A DNA stretch of 64,000 nucleotides from Rhynchonema sp. JSB1_4 (Eukaryota > Nematoda > Chromadorea > Monhysterida > Xyalidae), in assembly GCA_030248065.1 (NCBI GenBank), contig JASAMV010007680.1, forward strand, positions 1-64,000, in the 5' to 3' direction. Positions 43,401-54,800 of the stretch are shown piece after piece (positions within the stretch are counted from its first letter, which is position 1; each line of letters opens with the position of its first letter). Both the position numbers and the translations under genes were made by a program. The notes below the pieces were generated by a model. The model was not told the origin of the DNA and did not search any database. It saw only the letters and a list, made by a program, of their open reading frames with translations.

Positions 43401-46400
43401 CTGTTTGAGCAAGGTTCGATTCTCACTGGTGGTGATGCACAAATCTCCGTCTCGTAGGAAATCGAGCACAAACTCGAACAGTCGAGCATTACGGTCGAAA
43501 AACGGTGGATCGGCCGAGGAACGGCTACAATTGGTTCGTATTTATTGAAGGCCTGAGTTGTTGCTTTCACGTCTTGTTCGCAGCAGCGTTGCCACCTTTC
43601 GCGCACTTTGGTTTCTAAATCTGAGCGCTTCGCATACGTGCCCATCCAGCGCGGTAGGACACACAAAAAGCTTTATATAAAAAGATTTATTCACGATTTC
43701 TCTGTCCAGAAAAAAGCCAACCCCAGTCGTATGAAAACCAGCTCAGCACCTAAGCGTCTTCTGGATTGTCTGTCAGCTGCTCAGACTAAGCTTCGTTTAG
43801 AGGCGATGAGATGAAAAAATCTCATTTAACCTGATGACTGACCTGCTCAATTTAGCCAATAATCCCTCCGAGCCCAATGTCCTTCTGGTCGTTTCGAATT
43901 GTCGACCGCCGATATTCAAACGAATCCTATCCGAATCGCTGGTCATATTTGCACTATGGTGGCTTTGGTTTTAAGAAGATTGCGACTTGCGCGGCAAAAT
44001 CTAATGATATTCCTGAATGGCAAGTAACTATGGTGGGTAAATTCGGCAAAAAAAATAAAAAAAACACAAGTAAAATGTGACAGTGGTAGCCAAGCCAACA
44101 TGAAAACTACAAAATACGTGGCACAAGCCCTGCAAACCTGGCCAGTTGTGGTTCGCTGGAAACATCTGCGTTGGGCTGGTCATGGAACCAGAAGGCAAAC
44201 TCTTTGCATATCGTATCCCAGCAACACGTTAGAATTAGCGTTTGCTTTATGTGCTTGTTGAAGCTTTAGCACTGGCTGAATTAGTAGTCAGTGAGATTGG
44301 AGTATTTTTGTGTACAAGTTGGGAGCGCTTTTATGTGTGTACCTAGTATGGTATAATATGCCAATAAAGGGCAGTAATTGACCCAGCTTCAAAAGTCCGA
44401 GACGTGCTCCACCCAAGTAACATGAAAGGTTTGAAAACTGGGCATACGTTTTGATTAAAAGAATGCAAAGTTGGCTTGCGTTTGAGCCGGAAGTCTGGGC
44501 AACCGCACTTTGATTCAGAGGGCCACCACAAAGTCTTTACCATGGCATGCACAACTCGGCTTTTTCTGCGGGCTAGGTTCAGCTTGCACTTCGCTAGCTG
44601 GTGAGTACTTTAGCATGATTATATTGAGCGATATCAAACTTGGTGATCGGAAGTGACTTGCCTTGCGTCAAGGATATTGAAAAATTTATCGGAGCCACTA
44701 ATTTCGTCCAGCTTGTTAGTTATTCATTTCAGGTCGGGGAACACAACGGCTTGAAATTGATTGGCCCGTGAAACAGTGTAACGAATGCAAAGGCGACATT
44801 CCATACGTGCGCTTTCTTGCCTGCGTCATAAAGGCCTGAAGCTGGAGTAACTTTAAACGTAAATTATCAACTGATGGCGCACCACACGAAAATTTCACAG
44901 CAACTCCCAGCTCAAAAGTATGTAGTTGACTAAACGTATGTATTTTGGGTAACTGGTATCGCGGAAGCGATTAGGCACAGGGAAAGTCAGCTCATGGCAT
45001 TGTGTGGCGTTTGGTTGAGTGATGTCGTTTAGCGTGATTGGATGTCCGTTGTAGTTTAGATTCAATATTGCAAGTTCCGATAACTCAATATTCCGATGCT
45101 CAATAATACGAGATTCATTACGTCAGAAATGTAATACAGCTCAATATTAAACCGACACACAAAGTCTCAATCTGTACAGTGAAAACAGAATGTAAAGCAC
45201 ACACAGACAGAACAGACCGTCAGCTTATCAGCAGCATTACACATGTGTTATTCAGCCAAAACATGCTCTTTAGAAATCACATGCTCAAGAACACCATGCC
45301 GTTTCATGGAGAACTGCCGGTTCTCCACAACTGGATAACACGCTTTATGGAACGCTCATGTCAATCTTATCTTGTGCTGTTGTTTCAAGAACTGGATGTT
45401 TAAAAATGTTTGCTTCTTTTATTTTTGCTGTGTCTATGACTTTGGTTTCCGTGATTTTGTAATTTTTAAAGCCTTTATACCAGTTGTTGTTTTTTTAACA
45501 AGCGTCTTTCACGCCTTTCCTGTCGTGATGCTGTCACAGTGTTTGATCCTGGGTAAAAATGAATGAAACTGAAAACTGAACAAAGTTTTGGATGAAATCG
45601 AACTTGTTGCAACTGTGAACCAGCCAGCCATGGCCAGTGCAAATTCAGTTCAGTCATATTATTCGAATAGCAGATCGATAACCTTTTTTGATCCTGAACT
45701 GAGGTCCTGAATTCCAATTTCAGATCATGCGCACGCTGATGAAACGTCACAAGGTGCGCGGCTTCTGCGACGTTTGCGTGACACGCGACCCGACAGAGGG
45801 CATATCTTGCCTGATTCAGGTTAAAATATAGACACCTCACGAAAAAATAAATGCAAAACAATTACACAAAAACACTCATTTTTTTGTAGACGTCTGGGCT
45901 CGGCGCCCTGCGTCACAACACTTTGGTACAGGCGTGGCCGGAGAACTGGAGAGAGGAGGAGCGATCGTGGGAATTTGTGCGACAGTATGTCGGTTGGTGA
46001 AACATGACTCAATTGAATTTTAGTCCTATTAGAAAACCAAGATTTCTACCTGAATTCTAGACACAATTCGCGTCGCATCTGCAGCTCATTGCGCGATCTT
46101 GTTGCTGAAGAATGTGCAGTTGTTTCCGCTGCCGAAGGAACGGGTTGGTCGGCGCGCTATGACATTCTTTATGAGAAATAGTTTATTTCGTGGTTGTGGA
46201 GTCACGAAAATCGTTTCAGAAAATAAAAATTCTTTTCAAAATTATGTAATTTTAGATGACCGGAACGCTGGACGTCTGGTGGATTCTGAATGATGGTGGC
46301 ATGCTCGTTCTGTTGCCCTTCCTACTACAACAACATCGCACGTGGCGCACGGCCGAACTGCGTATTTTTACGGTTTTGTAGATTTCTGTGTCAATTGTTT

Positions 46401-49357
46401 TGCAAAGAAAGTGGAAATATTTCCAAACACGCCCCCTCCCAACAAAGGTGGCGCAAGTCGGCGATAACAGTGTGACAATGAAGGAAGAGTTGAAGACGTT
46501 CCTGTATCATTTGCGAATCAATGCTGTGGTGGATGTGATTGAAATGGTATGCGTTGGTGAGCTTGGTGATGTTTCAAGTTGTGCCTGTTAGCCACAGCCA
46601 CAGCATGCCATTAAAAATGCTCACAATTAATTTCTTATCATGAGTACTATACTAAAAACTAAAACTACTAAAACTAATTGTAGACAGTGTTCACGCTCTT
46701 AGTAATGTACACTATATTCAACAAACCCAGGAAGTTCAAGACCGATTGTGCGGTATGTAGTGTTGTAGCCCTCAGAAATCAACAGGCACTATACATATAG
46801 CTGCGATAGATCTACTTGCATCAATAACTGCTTGCTTATCGTCAGCAACTCACGCCGAATTCCCGCGCGCTCACACACAAGGCTGCTTTGGGTTGACGCC
46901 CTTGGTAGAGGATCTGAGTTGATCACAAATATCAATTCACCTAACACAGCTTGAATGTTCCAGGAATATTCCAGGGCCCATGATCATAATCGAAAATATT
47001 CCTGCATACGAACTGCATAACCCATTCATCCCCCCATTTCGCCACCTTCAGCAAGACAGCGACATCAGCGAGTACACGTACGAGCGCACAATGCGAATGG
47101 AACAACGGGTGCGACTGATGAGGGCCCTGCACATCGGGGCCGGAAAGGCGAAATTGGATCCGCAAGTGGCTGTCATTGACAGACGCACGCAGAGGAGGAA
47201 ATCTCTGGGTGAGAGAATAATGTTAATCGCAAATCTTAATTATATTGCCTTTTCCTTTAATTGGCATTTAATTACCATTGTTGTCTTTGAGAGTGCTGAT
47301 TGCACGCACAAATTTTTGTGATTGTATGACAAAGACAACACGCACATATTCTAATGAGACCTTTATCGCGCTATGCTAAACATTTTTAAACCTAAAAAAG
47401 CCCCCAGGGGGTTCATTCGGAAACTTGCCAAAAAAGCTTACACTGTGACCTTATATGTATGTGGCTTTGCCTTAATCGAAATTCACAGTCCCAATATAAA
47501 TCTCCAATATTTTCCAGTTGGCGGCACTGGTCTGCTTGACAATTTCGATTTCGACCGAGATCCCAACCCAGATGCAGCAGTTGACGATGAATTCAAGACG
47601 CCAAAGACCAGTGTGGATGAGACGACGGTTGGTGTTTATATATAGTGTTTGTGAAGCATCAGTGTATTGGTCGCACAATGACTATATAAGAATCCATCCA
47701 AAAATTTTCCTGAATGGTAAGGCACGTCTCGCTGCAGATCACAAGCGGTCTATTTATATTTTTCCGAAACATTTCTGCCGATATCACGCTCACTGTGTTC
47801 AAGCAGCTTCACTGTAATATCGCCAGAAATGTTTTGGAAAAAATATAAACATAACGCTTGTGATCTGCAGCGAGACGTGCCTTACCATTCAGGAAAATTT
47901 TTGGATGGATTCTTATATAGTCATTGTGCAACCAATATCAGCGTGACGTGTTTGGCGTCTTTTCCCACGTCCTTACATACATATATACAGTATATATACT
48001 GTATATCAGAATTTCAGCTTCAGATTTGAAACTTGGACACAAACTCAAAAAATTATGAGACAAACTCACATTTTGTGTGCAGCAAATGTAGGTTGGATCA
48101 AATTTTGAGTGTCTTGATTTGATCAATATGATTTCCCGATGTTGCCGTTTCGAGTGTATATCACCATTGTTAGATTGTAATCGATCGACAGGAAAACACG
48201 CAAAAACGTACAAGAACAGTGTCATTCTACATCGCGTATTTATTCCAAAATTTATGATACAGAATTGTGGCACATTCCAGGCGCTACACCGAAAAGCATC
48301 GTCGGACGGCCGTCTGCTGCAGGCGAAATCGAATGAACCGGTGCCAGACGGAGAGGACGGGAAAGCAAATAATGTCGACCGCCAGACCAGCGAAATGTCG
48401 ACGCAGTCTAATGGTAAGTTCCAGCCTCCATGTATTCATAGGATGGAATTTTCGAAACGGTGGTATAAACGTCAGTTGGGCGTGAAGGTCGGCGTCGGCT
48501 CGGTCGAAAGCTCGGTCGGTGTAAACATGAAACATTATCTGCTGCTCACGTGGAATGTTTTGTTTACACCGAGATTACATCGACCGAGCTTTCGATCGAG
48601 CTTACACCGACTTTTACGCCCAACTGACGTTTACACCGTTTCATGAATGCCACCCATAGCGACATCCTGTATGACTGACGGGCTTTATCTCACGCTAATG
48701 AGTATAACATTCTTGCGATCGAAAACTAAAGGCTATTTAGGAAGTTAGAAACGCGTTTCTCTTCAATTGCATTGACAAATTAATGGGAGGAGAAAATTAT
48801 TTTTTTGCAGAAGACGATTGGCGCGACACTTTCATAAGCAGCGAATCGCAGAATATTCGACGCATGCACACTGCTGTCCGGCTGAATGAGGTGGGAGTTT
48901 TGGGAATTAATAAAACGAATATTTATACCTACCGTGCATATAAACATTAGATTCGAAATTGTCTGATTTCAAATTCTGTCATGTAGGGGTTGGACTTCCT
49001 GCGGGTCCACCTGTTTATATGCATGCGAGCACTAAAATTCCTCGCGTTTGAAACAAAAACGTCGAAACAAATTTCTTGTTTTCCAATTTCTAAAATACAA
49101 ACGTTGCAGGAAATGCGCAAAAAGTCCTCCAACGCCGATTTGGTGATCGTGAATCTTCCCGGACCGACGCAGAAGAAGAACGAACAATTTTGTGAGTCGC
49201 AGACTTTGTTTTTGTTATGATCCTGACTTTTTTCAAAAAAATGGGTACCGTTTTCGAAATTTCAGACATGGAATTCATCGAAGCCCTGACCGAGGGCCTG
49301 CAACGCGTGTTGCTGATCAAAGGCACCGGTGCTGAAGTTGTGACACTCTATGCGTAA
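40427..49357 (+). CDS. K-Cl cotransporter (KCC) C-terminal exons, right-arm copy, 5'-truncated
   Basis: Plasma-membrane K+/Cl- symporter of the SLC12A4-7 type. Exons: 40427-40605, 45724-45819, 45890-45992, 46061-46143, 46256-46372, 46448-46546, 47052-47208, 47518-47627, 48281-48413, 48811-48890, 49110-49191, 49266-49357 (TAA). All phases agree. The first exon encodes [30 protein letters not shown], matching the start of the KCC cytosolic domain (RPQLLVL...SQLKAGKGLT). Then come [76 protein letters not shown] and [17 protein letters not shown]. No transmembrane exon occurs upstream, because the sequence folds back at about 40.4 kb. A KCTD-like gene lies antisense in the 5.1-kb first intron. 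Family-1 and family-3 MITEs sit in introns 7 and 8. Confidence 0.93.
40985..41830. repeat. foldback element with GCCTGCCGCGCCTGCAGG arms, hosting a family-1 MITE
   Basis: CAGCTGCAATTTTTGGCTGA at the left and its complement at about 41805-41825 at the right. The arms contain several GCCTGCCGCGCCTGC copies and a CATAAGCGGTCGCATACGAG block in both. A family-1 MITE (41397-41622) sits at the centre. It lies immediately after the last exon of the KCTD-like gene. Confidence 0.85.
41397..41622. repeat. MITE family 1, nested
   Basis: AGGGTGGAATTTTCGAAACG at the left and TTTCGAAAATATCACCC at the right, nested in the GC-rich foldback. Same family as 2421-2650. Confidence 0.88.
41841..43946 (-). CDS. 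KCTD-like BTB/T1-domain protein, nested antisense in a KCC intron
   Basis: Five minus-strand exons with matching phases: 43843-43946, 43383-43524, 43158-43275, 42392-42591, 41841-41960 (stop TGA). About 228 residues. Exon 1 reads [20 protein letters not shown] and [11 protein letters not shown]. Exon 2 reads [20 protein letters not shown], then LKQLRREAE; exon 3 starts [12 protein letters not shown]. These are the hallmarks of the KCTD/T1 fold: (L)NxGG..F.TT, FFDRD...F..VL.FLRDG, L..EA.FY.L. KCTD proteins oligomerise and often act as Cullin-3 adaptors or bind other partners; the partner here is unknown. Exon 4 has a Cys pair ([10 protein letters not shown]) of unknown role; the tail ends LRYLRKIDD. 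The start ATG is the first in the T1 frame. Confidence 0.8.
47666..47936. repeat. MITE family 3, in KCC intron (right)
   Basis: Mirror of 34000-34269. ATTGGTCGCACAATGACTAT at the left and complement at the right, with the same CTGCAGATCACAAGCG inner stem. Confidence 0.9.
48441..48656. repeat. MITE family 1, in KCC intron (right)
   Basis: Mirror of 32189-32404, in the intron between the exons ending 48413 and starting 48811. Confidence 0.85.
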
Positions 49358-50736
49358 TAATGTGTTTTGAGGTGTGCTGAAAAGCCAGGTGTGGTCCGGT
49401 TCGAAACACGTATTAATTTTCGGTGTCAAGCACTTAGATACATATGTAGTGATGTGATACTACGTTACGGAAAGTGATGCTGTTAGGCAGTGCTGCACGC
49501 TGTGAAACATCTGCTAGTCCAGTGACTCGGACATTGTTCAACACACTCGGCTACGTGCATCAGCCGTTACACGTTCACACATCACAAGTGATGTTTCACA
49601 ATGAGCTGCATACTTTTGTCATGGCAGATATCCGTGCAATTCAGCGCCATTCTGCAGCCACACTTGATACGAAAACATTCGTGATTATCATACTGTATTC
49701 TGAATGACGAGACTCCCGGTACAACTAATTTGACGTGATAATTGGGCGCTTGATATTGCAAATACTTGAGCTGTTTAAAAATACTTATCTCAACATTTAT
49801 CTCTAGTTATTTCGCATTGTCTGCATTCCTCTTTGATAAGCCAATTTTTCAACAAAATATACGCAGCATTTTTTATTCATATCTTACACACTATAAAGTA
49901 TATTGTTCAATAAAAAGAAGATTGTGAGACACGATCAAGAGCAAAATATATATACAAGTACATGTTATCGGAAAAATGAAGATCCAAAACATTGATACTG
50001 TATCGACCGATGTTCCAGAACATATTTATTCCGCCTGATGCCTGATGACTGATGCTTGCGCACCACGGCCGGGCCCAAAAAATTATGGAGAAAACAGATG
50101 AAACAAAAAATAACATCCTAGCTTCACAAACGGCACCACGCAAATTGCCAGAAGTTACAGCACCGCCACCCAACCCAAAAAAGACCGTGCTTTATTCCAT
50201 GGTTAGTGTTCGTTTATTGTAACACTCATGTTGACTGACTGCAATTCTGGTCTGTTTTTTTTATCAGTTCTTAGTCACCAAACGCTCTTTCCTTCATTAT
50301 TGTGCAGATTTTAGTTCGCTTGTTGTTGCTACTGCATTGAATCAGGTTATTTTTTCACCAATCACACCTGAAAAAATAGAAACCACTCCCAGTAGAAGTC
50401 CCATGGAGGCCCCACAAAGGCATGGCTGAAACCCATGTGGGGTTTCTGTTAGAGGAAATAACGGTTATGTGGACCTAGTGGACTAGTTGAGGTGATATCG
50501 TTCTTCGCGTACGGATGGTCGCACTCACGCGTTTGTACCGTTTGTTCCAGATTTCATGTGAAGCATAAAACGATGATATTGATGAGATCAGTGCCAACAA
50601 TTAAATCAGATTAAATTTAAATTCAGATTCAATTAAATATTAAATCATAACACCAAGCAAGATCGACCGCCGCTTTGCTGAAACATCCATCGTTGTGCGG
50701 TGCCGGTGCCACACGGCTAAAAACACAACCGTGTCC
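49358..50736. other. intergenic between KCC and troponin T (right arm)
   Basis: Aligns in reverse complement to about 30.05-31.48 kb without the 183-bp foldback. No gene. The two genes are convergent. Confidence 0.5.
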
Positions 50737-51160
50737 AGTGCACGAACGGGATCCCGATCCCGATTCGGAGAATTTCCATCCCGATCCCGATTATATTTCC
50801 GGATCCCGATCGCTATCTGGCACTCTTATCGAGATCATGGCGCTTCTAAAAATTGGAGTAGTCTATCACTTTTGTATGATACAAACATATGTACAGTATG
50901 TACATATGACGACAGAAATTTGAAAAAATGGCCAAGTTCCAGTACCATTTGACGTAATTTTTACTGCTCGTGTTTTGTAGCCCCACTGCGCTGAATCAAA
51001 ATGAAACTTATTCATCAGTATGATTAGTATTGACCAAAAACTGCAATCCCGATCCCGGTTTTCAATCCGGACCCCGATTTCAATCCCTTTAAGAAATCCC
51101 GATCCCGATTAATTTTCCGGATCGCATTCCCTATCAGCAATCCCGTTCGAACAACGTCCG
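50737..51160. mobile_element. degenerate GATCCC-type element, shared copy (right)
   Basis: Partner of 29592-30006; better preserved, with GAACGGGATCCCGATCCCG at the left and CAATCCCGTTCGAACAACG at the right. No target duplication could be read. Confidence 0.6.
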
Positions 51161-51228
51161 TGTCCATCTATCATTTCGTTTCGCCGTGTTTTATTGAAAC
51201 ATTTCCAAAAAAACATTCACACACACGC

Positions 51229-51509
51229 GTGTAACGGCAAAGCAGCCGTGCTTTGCAGACCTAGACCATACACTATCACCCTGAATTCTTACGCACTTAA
51301 AATGTTTCGGGTTACTGTAGCCACGTCTCGCGCAGTTAGCCGATAAACAACACACACAAACGCAACCTAAATGTTTCATGATCTTGGCTCTTTCACACGC
51401 AAGCCACGCGCGACGTGGCTACAGTACCCCGAAACATGTCAAGTGTGTAAGAATTCAGGGTGATGGTATGGTCTAGGTCTGCAAAGCACGGCTGGTTTGC
51501 CTTTACGTA
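51229..51509. mobile_element. 281-bp foldback MITE, right-arm specific
   Basis: Arms TGCTTTGCAGACCTAGACCA, CACCCTGAATTCTTAC and GCCACGTC are each matched by complements to the right, around GATCTTGGCTC. The left arm at about 29.5 kb lacks it. Confidence 0.85.
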
Positions 51510-51822
51510 ATTACATAAATGGCTTGCATATATGCTGCACTATTGGCTGAAAATTGTATTTTGAAAACAGCAGTCCGCGCTAATATTTAAATTTTTAGTG
51601 GATCCTAAACTACGATTCAATGTAAAATACATAGATCACCGGATAATTTCAGACCGAGTTACGTAAACGATCGCTACTGGGTTTGAAATAAACCATCGGC
51701 ATCGACAACTTTGGAGGAACTGGTAACGAGTGACTAAAGAAACGCATAGTGTCGAGAAAAATTCTATTTTAAAAACCGACAAACATTTGAAGATACGAAA
51801 CAAGCAGCTTTTAATTTCTTGT

Positions 51823-54800
51823 TTATTCTTCTGCCACGACCGGCTCAGGTTCAGTTTCGGGCGCAGGCGCGGGCTCTGCCGCCGGTGGCGCTGCCTCTTT
51901 GTGCTGGAAAAGGAAAGCACCGCCAAACTTACGAAACTCGGGAATGTGGAAATGCTTCAAAAATTTCGAGAAAGTTCATTTCCGGAACTAGAATAAATGT
52001 ATCAATTGGAGAAGCATATAAAAAAACTTGGCCAAAGTGTCGTTCTCAAGCCATGTTCCCGCGATCTGTTATTTTTTCATGCGATGTCACACAGCAGTGT
52101 GAGTTTCAACCGTTTCGCACGCAGACAGTGCACCAGGTCATCGTCAATGCGCAAGCAACAGATGGCCAAAGTGATATTGGTCGCACAATGACTATATAAG
52201 AATTCATCAAATCAACCCTGATTTTTCACGTTCAGTCACTCTTAACCACTGTGCTACATGTATCTTTGATGTTGCCGGGATGGCAGTGCCGTGATGCAAT
52301 CATGTTGTTGTGTGTCTTTGAGAGACGAACAGCACCACGGGACTGGGTGCTGTTCGTCTCTCAAAGACACACAACAACATGTGCTACATGTGATTCTCAC
52401 AAAACATTTTCAGCTGAAAATAATCTAGCAGATCAACCACGTTCTGAAACATTCTCTTCACTACATGCTTTGTGTGCGATCACGCAACGCAACGTCACTG
52501 TCCCGTCCCTTTCCCTCTTTACGATTCAGGAAAAAAATTTGACCAATTCTTATAAAGTCATTGTGCGACCAATATATACCAAAATCAGGTGGCAGTGCGC
52601 ATCCTATAGTAAGTTTCCAATTTCGTTGCCTCATGCATTTTTTACAGACGCAGGAAAACTCCAGTTCAAAGTCGAGGCAGGCAACAAGCTCAACACACAG
52701 TCAACAAGCCACGCAGCTGACACGCACACAGCTTGTGTGACTGAAACATTCGAAACGCATACGAGCCAGCAACGGGGCTTGTTGACTGGAGTATTGCGCT
52801 TGTTGCCTGCCTCGACTTCGAACGGCAGTTTCCCCGCATCTGTAAAAATGCATGGGACTACGAAATTAGAAATTTACTATACCAATACCATCAGTGCCAA
52901 GGTAAGAAACAGGCAGGCCACAAGACAACAGTACACTGTTAGTATTCCAATATTTCATAAACCAGCCACATGGTCAAAAAACTTACAAAATCGGATCCTG
53001 TCTCGGGTGGAGCGGCGTCAGGTTCAGGGGGTGCTTCACACTCATCTCCTTCGGGCGCCACCATTGGGATCGGCTTGAAGGGAGGTTGTGGGTGTTCCAA
53101 TGGACACTGAAATGTGCGCAGTTGCGAGTTTGGGCACATTCGTGTTTGAAATATGTATATGGAGCTTATGCGCACGTCACCGGTTCTTTAGATTGGCTCG
53201 CCCCCCAATGGTGTGCAGCTTAGGCTTGGGTTTGGGCTTGCACTCAGGCTTAGGCTTTCAGGCTGCCTAGCCTTAGTGCAGGCCTAAGCTCAACCCTAAA
53301 GCTTAAACCATTGCGGCGAGCTATAGTTAATCTGTTGCAGTACCGATTCGGCAAATTCAGTTCAGCAGCGCAGTACCTATATTGTCATGTATGTAAAGTA
53401 TACAGCCCGGCCAACGCAGACTTCAAGTGCTATATTCGGAAGCATTGCCGAAAACAGCGCGGGTATGGGTAGAAAGTGGTGACAAAATTTGATTAGCGGT
53501 GGTGTGTATATCGCTCACAAAAATGAAAAGTGCGGTGATTTTCACGCTTTTCTCCAGCAAAACTTTTGAAATGCCCAATAAATCGGCCTGCAAGTCCAAG
53601 AAATTATTTGTGGCGCGGCGATGAAAAGCGAAAACATTCAAAAGACAAACATTCAGTCTCTCTATCCACATTCTTTTCACTATCAACTTTGAGACACACA
53701 CACACACTAACCGCTTCCTCATACTTTGTCGGATTGTCCTCCATCAGTTTGCGCAGAATCTCAATCTCTTCCAAATGCGTGCGACCCCACTCGCCCGGCG
53801 GTCGGCCCGAGCCGTGGTACACCGTTTTGGCTTTGCGCATTTTCGGCTGCAAGCAAAGTTGGCGATTGGACCAATCAAATTTGGAATTTACCCGTTTTCA
53901 AAATAAAGTCACGGCAGTGTTCGAACGGGATCCCGATCCCGATCCCGGGATCCCGGGCCCTTTTGCTGATCCCGATCCCGATCCCGTCATTTTGAAAAAG
54001 TCAATCCCGATCCCGATCCCGATCCCGCCCAAAAAAGTACCGGGATCGGGATTAAGTTTTGAGAACAAAAAGTTAAAAAATTATGCAATCATAGCTCGCC
54101 AGCTGTTGTAAGGGCGCGGCCATGGAAACGCGGGCGCGGGTCGCGGGTCAGAAAAATATTCTATATGTCCAACAACCTCCCCGCGTTTGCATGGCCGCAC
54201 TTGCGGGTCGCGGTTTGCGGGTCACTTGAAACATTTATTTGGCTGCAACACACACAAATTAACCAATCAGCGTCCAGCCAACGTCGCAGACTGCCGTAGC
54301 ACAGCGCTGATTGGTTCATTTTTGTGTGTAATGGCTAAATAAATGTTTCAAATGACCCGCAAACCGCGACCAGCAAGTGCGGCCATGCAAACGCGGGACG
54401 GTCATTGGACATAGAATTATTGTTGACCTGCGGCCCACAACCGTGTTTGCGTGGCTGCGCTCCTAAGAGGTGCTCGACGGCTGATTCCGAGCGTGATGAA
54501 ACCGCAAGCACCACCAATCGCGAACAAATCGACCTCTAGAACTGAACGGTTACACAAAGTTGCATCGAACGAAGGGACTCAGTTTCGAGGAAATGATGTC
54601 ATGGTGGGCAACAAATGAGACACAAAGTTTCCGCGACTGGCACGTCTAGCTTCCAAATATCTAAGCGCTCCGCCTACGAGCGTGCCTTCTGAACAGCTCT
54701 TGTCCAGTGCAGTTGATTTGTTTGATGACAAAAGATACTGCTCGAAACCAGAAAATGGTGAAATGCTCGTCTTTTTGTCGAAGGCTTTGCTATTGATCGA

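Noticed and set aside
52251..53078. Longest open frame in the window (275 codons)
   Set aside because: It runs through a family-3 MITE, a foldback-2 element and the antisense of troponin T exon 11, with no coherent composition. Accidental.
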